From the NCBI GenBank assembly GCA_900169235.1, contig FWCC01000138.1, positions 46,018 to 110,017 of the forward strand: a stretch of DNA of 64,000 nucleotides. Direction: 5' to 3'. The notes under the pieces were generated by a model. That model saw only the letters and a list, made by a program, of their open reading frames with translations, did no database searches and was not told where the DNA came from. Position 1 is the stretch's first letter, and every line of letters starts with the position of its first letter. This document shows positions 1-11,116 of the stretch, piece by piece. The translations under genes and the position numbers were made by a program. The stretch comes from Zarea fungicola (taxonomy: Eukaryota; Ascomycota; Sordariomycetes; Hypocreales; Cordycipitaceae).

Positions 1-69
1 CAGTCTGTACAGTATTGTCGGTGGTCTAGTCATACTCATGACACTGCACGCGCTGACTGGTCAAATTAG

Positions 70-1340
70 TTAATGTCTGCATATACAATGGCCTTCTTCC
101 CATTACACAGCTTCGCGAAAACCCGCAGGTCTACAGAATATCCTCTCATTTGTTTCAACTGGCAAGAAATTCTCCGGAATTTTTGCAGTTTGGCATGGTA
201 TGTATGACACTCAGCCACCGAATTAACCAGCTTCGGCATAGGGAATGTACGACATTGGCGGAACGATTCTATCACTACCGAGGACTCGCACTTCAGTCCC
301 TAAACAAGAATCTCCACATGGCGGAGGGGATTATAAGTGATTTTGCGCTGGCTGGTGTTGTTACATTGATGCTGGTAGATGTGAGTGACAAGTCCACTCT
401 GGCGGACCTGGGCTGACACTCGCGCAAGATTCAATATGGCGCTTCCCTTGACTGGCGGTGGCATCTTGACGGCCTTCAGAGAATGATTAACGTACGGGGT
501 GGATTTGAAGCGCTGGCTGATTCTGAAACCTTGCGCTCGCTCAGCTTGAGCTTTTGGTTGTATGTACGTTACACCGCACGACGAGAAAGGGCTGACCGTG
601 CCAGTGTCGCCGTGGCGGGGAATACGACATGCCCTAGTACCGAACTTGCTATGACCAAGATGCACCTTGATCACAAAGACATGCTCCTGAAAAAGTACGG
701 TGGCAGTGCGTGGGTTTTTCATCTCTGTCCCGCTCCGCTCTTTGTTGAACTCATCAGGATAAATCATCTACGGCACCTCTCGTCAAAAAGTCCGAGCAAT
801 TATAATGCCCTAGGTAAACAGGCATACACGTCACTAAAAACCATTCAAAGTTTCGATCCAGCTGAGTGGGCACATTCGAAATTATCCTCCGGTGCTGAAT
901 GGCAACTCGTGGGTAGCATTTACCAAGCGGCAGCTGCACTATTCTGCATCCTCTCGCTCCAAAGCGCCTCCCTTTTTCCGGAAGACGCAGTGCTCGCACA
1001 CAGCTGCATAATTTACGGCCGCAATCTTCAGCAATTAATTGAAAAGGGTGTGCGCTCTCTTCAAATCAACAGGTTCATGCTTTGGCCGCTCGCAGTTCTT
1101 GGTGCACAAGTGCCACGAGATGCTGATGTGCAAAGCTTTGTCTGCTCTCAATTAGATTACTTGAGCTTCACGATAGGCACCTACGCACCAATTACTGCCA
1201 AGAAAGTACTCCAAGACTTTTGGGCGAGTGGAGAAACTCGCTGGGATGCCTGCTTCACTCGGCCGTATGCTTTTACAATGCAGATAGCAATTGATGTCAG
1301 CAGAATATACGCGAGGGAACACTTGAAGATAGCAGAATAA
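70..1340 (+). CDS. Fungal transcription factor, C-terminal regulatory part (5' end outside window)
   Basis: Visible exons are 70-380 and 429-1340 (about 406 residues). The 48-nt intron starts GTGAGT and carries a CTGAC branch site. An in-frame stop at 54-56 lies just before a plausible acceptor (CTGAC at 53, AG at 68-69), so coding continues leftward through an intron and out of the window. The protein has the layout of the fungal-specific transcription factor domain family (Fungal_trans_2/DUF3468 type). It contains a helical block, then a HLDGLQRMI..RGGFEAL segment typical of these regulators, then a long helical tail. A Zn2Cys6 cluster would lie in the missing N-terminus, so DNA binding is inferred from the family, not seen. 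The target genes are unknown. Confidence 0.7.
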
Positions 1341-1453
1341 AAACGAATACCTCGAGCTTTAGCTCTGAATATAAAATTTATCATCCAACTAAATTTAGAC
1401 TGTTAGGCAAGAAAACTGCAGAGATATCTGGGCTGTTTCCTATGCTGGCATAT

Positions 1454-2641
1454 CTAGCTGGAGGGCCTTGTACTTGGCTGAGCATCACTACTATCCGTAT
1501 AATGAGCCAGCTCATTGGCCTCCCGAATGCCATGCTTCTGCCCAAAGAATACCCCGAACGTCAAGAGATGCGCAATCTTTGCCCAAACTGGTCTCGCATC
1601 AATTTCTTTTTCTCTCACGCGTTTCGTTCCATCGGCGCTCAGATAGACATGATATTCTCGCGGAAGAAAACGACCGGGATTCCAGATATTCCACAGTACC
1701 GAGTTTGCAAGCATGAATGCAGCTTCAAAAACATAAAAAAAGGCCTCGTACCGTAGCAATGGACTTAGTTTTCTTAGTGCATCCATGTCGCCAAGATCCT
1801 TGTCCGTGGGTTCGACGTACTCGACCAGTCTATAAATGCAGCGCAGGAGAATGAGGGCCATGCTTGCATACAGCGCGAGTAACAGCGACGGTACGGCAGA
1901 GGAATGAAGTTTTGCCGCATGGCACTTTCTGTGAAATGTGCCTGCCAAAAGTAGAAACAAGAAAATCACCAAGAGCTGCAAGCTCAGTGCCGCGAGTGTG
2001 AGGCTTTTCCCGAGCGATTGCTGTGATGGCTCGGAGGAAGGGTTCGAGGCAAGCGAAACTCCCAGGCCGTTGAGAAGCTCTACAACGGCCATCAGGCCGC
2101 CGAAGACGCCGAGAACCCTGCCGGCTGACATTGGGGCGTGAGAAGGGACGTAGTAAAAGATGCGACCGAGGACGTGATAGTTGGCGAGCTCCAACAGGGG
2201 TCTAGGCGATGTTAATAAGGGCGGGAAGTACGAAGTACCTGAACAATGACTTACGGACAGACATAGATAAAAACTTGGGAGAGCACAAATAGAATCAAAG
2301 CAGTCTCATCGTCCGGATTGTAAAGATAGTTGAATGCACCGTACTCTCGGAGGGCGTAGCCCAGAGTGAAAAGGCATGCCGATACAAGGTGCAACCAAGT
2401 TAGTTTGAAGGATTTGTAAACTCTACACACGGAACAGTTAGCAATGGGCCTGGTCAGACCATAGGGCTTACATGCATGCATTGCCAGATGTAAAATGCTG
2501 CTGAAACGGCAAAGAGTATTGCAAAAACTATAGGCGCAACTTTGTTCGGGGCATAAATGTACAAACTGTACAGTACTAGAGACAGTAAGACGGTGTGTCG
2601 AGACAGATGACGGGCTAGTTACCAGGCTCTCCATGAGACAT
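1454..2641 (-). CDS. RTA1-like seven-transmembrane protein
   Basis: Exons on the minus strand are 2641-2623, 2575-2472, 2422-2255 and 2201-1454. The start MSHGEP fits a splice at 2622 into the LYIYAPNKVAP segment. The family (lipid-translocating exporter / RTA1, PF04479) consists of plasma-membrane proteins linked to 7-aminocholesterol, sphingoid-base and azole resistance. Several hydrophobic helices are visible, for example FAILFAVSAAFYIW, LVSACLFTLGYALREYGAF and LILFVLSQVFIYV. A hydrophilic C-terminal tail follows. One junction is abnormal: between 2471 and 2423 the GT and AG are good, but the exons join one base out of frame, leaving 1,039 nt in total. This is either a real frameshift or an assembly error. 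The gene is otherwise intact, about 345 residues. Substrate unknown. Confidence 0.75.
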
Positions 2642-3906
2642 GTTGAAATGATGGTCTTTATGTGGCACACGGCTGTGATGTTTCCAACCTGTGAAGATAT
2701 GAACGCCGTGGATTTAATGTTGCAGCTCCTCAAAACCCTCTAAGAAGAATAGATCCCGTTCTTATAACATTGGATGGAACAGCTCCCGCGGGTCGGAACA
2801 ATTTACGACATCTACGTACGTTCTGTCTGGAGACTTCCTGATTAGGAAGTTAATAATGCCAAGCCGCTAGTTGCCGTAGTTAGTGGCCCAATGAGAAATA
2901 CCCTTGCACTGTTACTTTGAAGCTGAGGCAGACTCTTGGGCCTAGCCTTGTGGTCGTGGGTGGTTTTCGGCGGCTCGCTCCGCGACTTGTAGGCTGGATC
3001 TTTACGAGCACTTGTTTCTTCTCAACAGGCAACGATCCCCAAGAGCAGAATAACCACAAGGAGCACAACTGACAGGTACCATGCTCAGCCTCCGGGGAGG
3101 TGTTGCAGCACTGAGCCAACGCAGGTAATTTGCCAGCTACTGGCGCATGCCTGAGCAGCCCAATAGCGTTATACACGTCACAAGTTATGGATAGGAGCAT
3201 TGGTGATATGTTTTAGTAGGTGTTAGACCCCTTGGTGAAGAAATTAGAACTGGTAGAACTGTACAACCTATAACGCTTGGTGTTGGATTTGCTGTGTTTG
3301 AGGCTAAGAACATGAGTAGTACAAACAAAATGTTCGATTTCGTCTATTATCTTTTTATCGCTATGGATACAATTGCCATCCTGCTACCTTTGTTTCCGTA
3401 ACTTATTTTTTATTTGTTTTAATAAGCTCGTGTGTAAATGGTGTCTTATAGGTGTCAGCCATGGCCAGGAGATGAGTAGGCAGGCCAGCAACTTCAAGGT
3501 TACTCTCCACGGTCGCGTTTCTTCAAAACACCAATCCTCAGTTTCAAATATACCTGGACAGGTTCTTTGCAAATATTCCATGAGCTTGCGAAAAGATGAT
3601 TGTTTTTCGAATTTATTTGCTTTTGTTGTGGCGGAATATTGGAACCACGTGGTCTGTCACCTTGACTTTGGTGAATAGCCTACCGCCAACGTGATCAGCG
3701 ACTGGCGACGTCTTGGACAATTCAAGACAATCCATGCAGGGATGAGGCAATTTTATTTAAAAATTCACTTCACGGGAGCTTCATAAATACCTGCTAGCCA
3801 TGGCCGATGTGCAATGTAGATAAATTGGACGCCATATTGTTTTGGAGGCAAGATTCGGACTTGACTTTGAAAATGTGACGTGAGTCGTCGGCAAAGGATG
3901 CCCAGA
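2642..3906. other. Intergenic, no gene recognised
   Basis: This stretch of 1,265 bases is AT-rich. Short open frames such as 2880-3200 (-) and 3373-3678 (+) have no recognisable protein features. I see no RNA gene or mobile element. Confidence 0.6.
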
Positions 3907-4398
3907 CTACGCGTCATGTTCCCCGATCAATTCCATACCATCGAAAAGGTCAAGCCAATCCTCAAGCCTATCTTTCGTGAATATTTCCAGCTCCCACGGC
4001 TCCGACGAGACTAGATCCATGTCCCCATCCCAGAGATACATATCTGCACTGGTGGATTCCCCGGTCTGTTGGTTATCATGACCAACTAAGGTGACCACAA
4101 CAGATATTACTTTGTATAGCTCTCCCTCAAAGTTATCCAGCTTCCTGCGCTGGGATGGAATCTCTACTTGCAGTAGATATCCATCCACGAAATCGGCCTC
4201 ATTTGAGCTGCTGATAACAGCAGGATAGTCGGCAAACTTCACAGCGACTCGCCTGTACCCTTGTACACGCGCTGGTCTGAGCATGTGATGAATCTGATCG
4301 ACGTTTGACGAGTCTCCAGTCAGTACCCATGCTAGAAGCGGCTTGGCACGCAGGGTTCCGTAGATGAAAAGGGGACGCGGCTTGTTGGAAGATTCCAT
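3907..4398 (-). CDS. AIG2-like / gamma-glutamylcyclotransferase-fold protein
   Basis: A single exon of 163 residues. The N-terminal FIYGTLRAKPLLAWVL stretch is the YGTL phosphate/substrate-binding loop of the AIG2-like, gamma-glutamylcyclotransferase-like superfamily (PF06094/GGACT). LDNFEGELY further on supplies the glutamate used as general acid/base in active members. Family members cyclise gamma-glutamyl amines or peptides. Many fungal copies are uncharacterised, so the substrate here is unknown. There is no signal peptide, so the protein is probably cytosolic. The length is usual for the family. The gene stands alone, with more than 1 kb of spacer on each side. Confidence 0.75.
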   Translation of the reverse strand: MESSNKPRPLFIYGTLRAKPLLAWVLTGDSSNVDQIHHMLRPARVQGYRRVAVKFADYPAVISSSNEADFVDGYLLQVEIPSQRRKLDNFEGELYKVISVVVTLVGHDNQQTGESTSADMYLWDGDMDLVSSEPWELEIFTKDRLEDWLDLFDGMELIGEHDA

Positions 4399-5595
4399 TT
4401 ATCTATATCGGCTGGTGGTGGGCTTCATTGATGGTTGTGTTTGTTCATCTGCTTGTGCTGATGTGCTCAAGTGGACGGGTCATTCGTCACGAGATTTTGT
4501 AGACGGTTTCGCTTTTTCAGTTGCTCTTCCTTCGTATTCTTCTTTGGGACTTTTCGAGACGCGAAAGATATTGTAGGCTTATCGATGTGATTTGCTGCAT
4601 CGGTCAAGGTTTTCACAGCAAAAGCCATTGTTAGTGTCGGCCCTAGACGCGGGCGTAACTGCGGAAATAGTGGCGTCACAGCCATCATCGAGACTTTCGC
4701 AGATTGGCCACTAGCATGCCGCTGAAAAATAATACCCTGGCTCCAATATCGCTGAAGAGAGACCTCCTGGGTCGACCTGGCACATGATTGTGAATAGTGC
4801 AGAATATTTCCACAGCATTTTGCTGTCATAGATTTTCCAATCCAATCCAATTCGGACCGAGAGTCCTTGCTTGAACGGCTAATATCTCTTCAGAGAAACA
4901 CAATTTAATCCATATCGGAAAGCATATCATTAACACAAAGTGAGGGTTAATCAGGAAACAGCCTCTCTTTATTACTGGCAACTCTGTCGCATCTCTGCCG
5001 GTCATCTAGGGTAGTGAGTTACCAACAAAAGCTGACATTATCATCAGCACACGGAGTACGATAAGAGTTGGTTACACCACTTCGCTCAAAATCTACTCCG
5101 TCACTACTCCGATAACTAAGCGATGCCGCTCCTACAGTACTTCGCTTACGTCTTTCGTGTTGAGAGCCCTCGTTTTTGTGTGCAAGCAAAATCCCTGCGG
5201 CGTATCGCTGATAAGCTGTTGGAATTGACCGGTTGATGGTACAGTGTCGCTGGGCGACACGTCCTGGCTTTCCAAAGACCGACTGCGAGACCGAAGGGAA
5301 CATGTGGTCTGGGTTAGCACAGGGCATAATCTATTTGCACTCTTTGAGCAGGTTATGCCATCACATCATTCTACATTGATCACAAAAAGACAAATTTCCT
5401 TCCGCGTAGTAAAGTGGCCAATGAATTGCTTCATACTATAGTTGGGCTACCTTCAGAAGGCCCTGTAGCCCCCGATGGAATGCATATTGAGACTGTCTCT
5501 AGCGCGCGCGAATTTAATACCCAAGTCTCGCATATGTAAAAATATATTCATTCTTCCATAGCATGACCATGTTGCTTAGACCCCGATACTGTGCA
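4399..5595. other. Intergenic, no gene recognised
   Basis: This stretch of 1,197 bases holds only unconvincing short open frames, such as 4467-4850 (-). Partial copies of an ACGGAGTA / TACTCCGT motif occur near 5046 and 5093-5110. Confidence 0.55.
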
Positions 5596-5913
5596 CTAAA
5601 CATTCACCACTGGAGCCGTGCCTTCCGGAACACCTTCCTGGACCAACACACTCCCGACCGACGCAGCATGACGAAATTTCATGGCTTCGGCGTAGTCGGG
5701 ATCGCTGTAGAAAGCATCGAATTTAGCCTTGGATGGGAATTCCAAAAGGACCATGCGGTCTGTAAACGGCTCGCCTTCCTGCGTGGTGATGGTTCCGCCA
5801 CGAGTCAAAAAGCGGCCACCATAACGCTCGATGAGAGCGGGGGTGAGCTGCCCATATTTTCGATACGTCTCCGGGTCGTGGACTTTGGCTTGAAGAACAA
5901 CGTAGACAACCAT
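5596..5913 (-). CDS. DUF1330 family protein
   Basis: A single exon of 105 residues starting MVVYVVLQAKVHDPETYRKY. This N-terminus, the following GGRFLTRGG loop and the RMVLLEFPSKAKFDAFYSDPDY segment are the conserved blocks of DUF1330 (PF07045), a dimeric alpha+beta ferredoxin-like barrel family. Most members are 90-110 residues, so the length is normal. The function is unknown. The fold is shared with small monooxygenases and stress-response barrels. No signal peptide or membrane segment is visible, so it is likely cytosolic. It has no obvious partner gene nearby. Confidence 0.85.
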   Translation of the reverse strand: MVVYVVLQAKVHDPETYRKYGQLTPALIERYGGRFLTRGGTITTQEGEPFTDRMVLLEFPSKAKFDAFYSDPDYAEAMKFRHAASVGSVLVQEGVPEGTAPVVNV

Positions 5914-7376
5914 TTTGTAGATGTTGCGGGGCTTCTTGGGTACGGAGGAGGCTTTTCTGTATGTGAAGAGCTGAATATAGCGTAATGTTGTAAAGGATGC
6001 AGTTAGATAAAGAGTCTTGTAGACTGGACAGCGTAGAGGCGCAAAGACTAGTTAGTTGGCTATTGACAGCAGGTGGGTCAACACTCTACTCCGTCATGAG
6101 GGGAGATGAGCTTTCCGAGACAGTCTCAATGTCAACCGTCTGGTGAAGAATTGACGCTGTACTGGGAACTGGTGAAGGAAACTCGCCAACACAATACTCA
6201 CTCACGATTATGAGGCTAAAAATAAACTCAAAAACAAAGCCTGCGGCCCATCCTCGACCCCAGACAGTTGCAATTCCATGCAATTACTTAATACGAGCTG
6301 TTGGCAGCGGAAAGTGGGCATAATTTAGAGCAATCTCCGGACGCTTCCTCCAGAGGCAGCCTTCCTATGGAATGCCCACTGCCAGACACCTAGGTTTTTA
6401 GTTTCCAATTTGTGGAGGTAGCCCTTGCGTCGCCGCGGCGCTGAAAGCCCGGCATCTCATACGTACTATTTGTTTGCACAAGTATTTACCTTTCTTAAAG
6501 GAAGAAAAGCCTACGCATTCTGGTCAACACTCCCTCAGAGGCCAAGCTGACTCTGACTGGCGGCAACCCCTTCTAGGATAGAACCCCGTTCTCCGGCCTC
6601 CAAAGAGGCAAGACACAGCTCGTATTCTTGGAGCTAGTTCAGTCATCCAGCGGCCTAGAAGCATGGGAAGCCCCACACTGGCGGCCCAGGGGTTTGTGGT
6701 GATTTTTTCCCGAGAGAATCTTGCACGCTAGCTAAGAAGGTTCGGGATCTCATGTGGTCAGCTCAGAGTCAAGGACCCTGCCAAGCGTGGTTCGCATGCG
6801 CTTTTGTCTCGTAATAGCCATGTAACTAGAAGTTGCATGGATTATTACCGTCCCGGCCTTTGGGCTATGTCGCGTGCTTGGCGCAACAGGATCCGAACAT
6901 TCCAGCCAACTAATTGACTGTTACTTCGACTCTTCACAGCAGCTGCGTAAACCAGTCTTCCTCAGATTTCTACGCAACTAAATCCACCAAAGGAAAGAAT
7001 TTCGCTTTCATATTAATCGAATTTTCTAGTTTTCTTTTTCTTCATCACATACCCTTGAAATAACCTGCAATTCTCTCGGCGTACACGCTGTGGGATGAAC
7101 ACTCCATCAAGGCTGGTTGTGGAGCGCGGAGGATGCATGAGTCGCATCGGTCCAGGTGAATTTCTTAACTATTGAGCGCCACATACCGTCGGCTATGCCC
7201 GTTCTGTGCCTGGAACCCGTATTAACAAGTGCCAGGCACACCGTCCCACTATGTAAGGTACGGAAAGGCAATCGCTTTGATGAATGGGCACGTGCCCCTT
7301 TACCATATCTGCGACCTCACGCGAGCAAACATTCAACTTGCATCTTTATTCATCTTTCCGTGACAGCACTGGCAGA
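5914..7376. other. Intergenic, promoter of the GH16 gene
   Basis: 1,463 bases with no coding region I can support. A TACTCCGTC motif occurs near 6083. The stretch before 7377 serves as the 5' region of the downstream glucanase gene. No RNA gene seen. Confidence 0.55.
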
Positions 7377-9621
7377 ATGGCACCCTCTTTGGTATCTTGC
7401 GTTGTGGCCGCACTTGCCACAGCTGGCCATGCTGTAGGTCGCAGCTATACTCTCTCCAAAACCTACGATGCCTCGAATTTTTTTGACCAGTTCGACTTCC
7501 AAACGGTTCGTACCCCTGCCAGCGCGACAGGCTAGCTGACCATCTAAATACAAAGAGAGTGGGAGAGAAATGCTAACTGTATACGGCCAAGACTGGCTCC
7601 AACCCCAACCAGCCGGATGACAACTGGTCTTGGGTAACATACCAAACCAAGAGTGCTGCGATGAGCCAAGGTCTTGCTGCAGTGAAAAACGGCCAGGTAT
7701 ATCTCGGAGTGGATTATTCCAACCAATTGAGCCCACAAGCAGCTGGGCGACCTACATTGCGCATTCAATCCAAAGACTCGTTCAAATATGGCCTGCTCAT
7801 CACCAGGTTCAGCCATCTACCCCAGCCTGTTTGTGGCGGCTGGCCCGGCTAGTAAGCGTGCTTGCATTTCATGATGGCTTGGGCACATGTGCTGACTCTT
7901 GGTTTAGCTGGACTGTTGGTGTAGGCGACTGGCCTAGAGCAGGCGAGATAGATCTCTATGAGGGCTGGCATCTTGCACCGGCAAACAAGGTTGCCCTGCA
8001 TGTTGGCTCCAAAAACGACGTTGGGTCATGCATTCTTGACCCAAACACCCAGACGGCTTCAGTTCTCACCGGAAACTGCGATAATACCTACCACGATGAT
8101 GTTCATCAGTTTCTGAACCAAGGCTGCCAGTCTCAGGAGACAGGAAACGGAATCTGGGGTTCACAGCAAGGTGGCATTCGTAAGTTGCCATGATAATCAC
8201 TCTCTCTGCACTGTTCTCTGACCAATCACTGCCATAATGTAGAGGCCCTTGAATGGACAAGCGACTACATTAAAATCTTCAGCTGGCGGACTGGAGCCGC
8301 TCCCTCAAATATTGGGGACAACAATCCCGACACGTCAAATTGGGGTACACCGTCCGTTCAGCTCAAGAAATCGGATTGCAACGTGGACACGGCATTTGCC
8401 AACCAAAAAATGCTCTTCACCCTACCATTCTGCGGCAACCCTCCGGGCAATGACCAGTTCTGGCAGCAGCTGCCTGCCAACGGCCAGTCCGGCGCGACAT
8501 GCCAGAGCATCACCGGCGAGTCTAGCTGTGTAAACTACGTTGCGAAAAATCCACAGGCATTCAAGAACTTTTACTTTCAGATTCAAGATATCCGATACTT
8601 TCAAGAGGGTGCCCAGAGCCAACTGTCACTCGATAACAACGCCGCATCACTTACTTTTAACTACGCCACCAGCCAAGCATCTAGCGGTAACTGGATCGGT
8701 GTCTGGTCGTCCAGCGATGGGCAGGCCCCCCAATCGTCGAGCATTGTCTGGGCATGGGCTACTCAGACGTCTGGTTCCATCCACATCGAGCCGACTAGCT
8801 CCATGCAGTCCGGTAATTATAAGGCTTATCTCGTGGCTGGGGATCGAAGCATTCTTGCCACCCTGTCTCAATTCTACTACGACCAAAATGCCAGGCGCAC
8901 GGCCTTCAGCCTGAAAACTCGATCCACCAACACCTGCGGTGGCAATGTGAACAATGACGTAGCAGTTCCACAAGGCAATGGCATGTGTGTGAACACTGGC
9001 TGCAACGTCGCAAGTCTTGATATTTCAAGCGCTGGTAACTGTCCCGACGGCCAGATTCGAATTAGCTACTGGCAGGGCCAGGACTGCGGTGGTAAATGGT
9101 ACGGATATGGATATGGAAGCAGAAATACCTGCAGAGGACTATGGTCGAATGGCGCCAACTTTCAATCCCTGTGGCTGTCGTGCGCAGACCCAAGCAACGA
9201 CTGCGTCAATCAGGGAACATGCACGGCCGACCCTGAGCCCACGGACGGTGGTGTATGCAACACTGCTTTCCATGTCAAGACTCGCTATAACGCGGATTGC
9301 ACTGGAGGCGTGCATAATGATCTTAGCATTGCGCCGGGCGGTGGGCAATGCATCAACACGGATTGCGCTGTCGGGAGCATGGACACCACTGGCGCGGGAA
9401 CCTGCCCTGATGGCCAACTGCGAATCAGCTATTGGGAGGGCTCCGGTTGCTCAGGCAGGTGGTTTGGCTATGGATATGCAAACAAGAACCAATGCCGGCC
9501 CTTGTGGTCGAACGGCTGGAGCTTCAAGTCCTTGTATCTCAGCTGTGGCAAGCAGAGTGACGACTGTGTCAGCAAGGGAACCTGCACGCCGGATCAAGTA
9601 CCAAGCAAGTCGGTGTGCTAA
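7377..9621 (+). CDS. Secreted GH16 endo-beta-glucanase with duplicated Cys-rich C-terminus
   Basis: Exons 7377-7505, 7592-7851, 7908-8179 and 8243-9621 give 679 residues in frame. A signal peptide (MAPSLVSCVVAALATAGHA) precedes a GH16 jelly-roll catalytic domain. The signature GEIDLYE has E143, D145 and E148 in the E-x-D-x-x-E arrangement of nucleophile, helper and acid/base. Fungal members of this subgroup cleave mixed or beta-1,3-glucans in the wall or outside the cell. After about residue 430 there are two tandem modules of roughly 120 residues (about 438-557 and 559-679). Each has about ten cysteines and the shared strings CPDGQ.RISYW, YGYG and LWSNG. I do not recognise this module as a named carbohydrate-binding domain. 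A wall- or glucan-binding role is inference. Confidence 0.88.
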
Positions 9622-9903
9622 ATTTTCTAGACACATGAAAGAGGTTGCGCCGTTTTAAAGTGTGGCGCAATGCGCACCCTTCGTACATATTAGTTTCCTT
9701 AACACCAATTCTCAAGAAACAATACATCTTCTAATGCTACTCAATCTTTTGCATTCAATTCTGACACTTCCGCATTACATAAAGCTTTATGATAGAGAAT
9801 TAAAACTGATGAGATAATCATGCGAGAGAGTGATTCATCGGTCGGAAGCTCAGTGTGTCTGCATCAACAATGTACCAATTCCGGCGTGGATTATTGCCCA
9901 TGT

Positions 9904-10293
9904 TCATTTTCCAGCAGTGAGCCCAAAGAGCCCCCAGGCACCCAGAGCCGAGCTAGAGATCAATCGAAAAATTGCCTTGCCTGGCGCGCCCAGACGCCAA
10001 CAAACGTAAGAGTCCACGCAGCCCAGGTAAAATCCCATAAGCGCCAGGAGAAGATCGCATTCGGCAAGCATACCGCGAAAATAAAGAATAAACATGGTAG
10101 CGCCGAGGACAGTGGTGCGGGCACCATTGATCTTCATTACAGGATGCGCAGCTGGTGCGCTTGCGACACTCTCTGGCAAGCCAAACTCCCGCATTGCCTC
10201 AGCTGGTGCAAATAATGGCCAGAATCCGCCCAGAAATGTCGTCGTGGCCGCTAGGAGAGCCGGAATATGGCGTAGGCTGAATTGAACGTCCAT
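9904..10293 (-). CDS. DUF4267-type small integral membrane protein
   Basis: A single exon of 129 residues with four hydrophobic segments, around residues 8-28, 60-76, 80-98 and 108-125. The motif GARTTVLGATMFILYFRG and the overall length fit the DUF4267 family (PF14087), fungal four-helix membrane proteins of unknown function. Members are often found beside secondary-metabolite or oxidoreductase genes. Here the neighbour at 11117 is a flavin monooxygenase. It could act as an accessory membrane enzyme or anchor, but nothing in the sequence shows this. Confidence 0.75.
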   Translation of the reverse strand: MDVQFSLRHIPALLAATTTFLGGFWPLFAPAEAMREFGLPESVASAPAAHPVMKINGARTTVLGATMFILYFRGMLAECDLLLALMGFYLGCVDSYVCWRLGAPGKAIFRLISSSALGAWGLFGLTAGK

Positions 10294-11116
10294 TGAGAAC
10301 GCTGGGGGGCGTGGAGGTGGGTGACGGTTGTTGTAAGTTTGCGGTCGGCTGTTCCAAGTTTAGGTTCTGTCTTCGATAAACTCAGGGTATCGCAATGGTA
10401 TTCGGGGTTTAGAATGCATTTGATGGCAAAATTCTATTGTTTCTTTCTTGGAAAAGGCATGTAGAGCGGTAGAACCAAGCAACATGGAGGGGAATGCCCA
10501 TCTTCGTTGTGGTCAGGTGCTGCAGCCTTGTCCTGTGCTAGGCAACTACCGATGTTGCAAAGTGAAACAGTCACTAACTAGAAAAGCCTCCTCTATTGCA
10601 TTCTTCAATCTGACTGCAATGTCAATGTTTTCAATTGCGGACCAGTGAGTGGAGAGGGTTGCTGTTTTGCTCACTGGGAAATAGGCATTGCAATGAGCTA
10701 TGTGCGACTCCAAGCTTTTTGCCACCACCTGCACTTGATTCACAGTGCACATCTCTGCGTCACTGAACATGGTACCGGGTGTCACCCGGGTCCGAAGTAC
10801 GGACCCGAAAATCAGGCAATTCCGACTGTGTTTGGCACCGAAATTGTGTTCATCCTGTGTGATACGACTGATGTACGTAGTACTGGCAGTCTACCAATTA
10901 TGCGTGACTCATGCCTTATATTATTCTCCTTGTGCGACTTAACTCGCCTGAGGCATTGCTTGATGGCCGCGTAACCTCGAATACGACCAATACGACCATA
11001 AATAAAGCCTTGGAGTCCTTGCAACTCTTGGACTCGGGCACTTTATCTTTCAGGACAAGTATTCCAATCAAATACAATTAGGACAGAAGCCGGTACAAAC
11101 AATTCAACTTTTCACA
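10294..11116. other. Divergent promoter region between DUF4267 and monooxygenase genes
   Basis: 823 bases separate two divergently transcribed genes. No coding or RNA gene is visible. The spacing would allow shared regulation. Confidence 0.5.

Noticed and set aside
4467..4850. 127-codon minus-strand open frame
   Set aside because: Overlaps the 5' region of the AIG2-like gene, and has no signal, domain or splice support.
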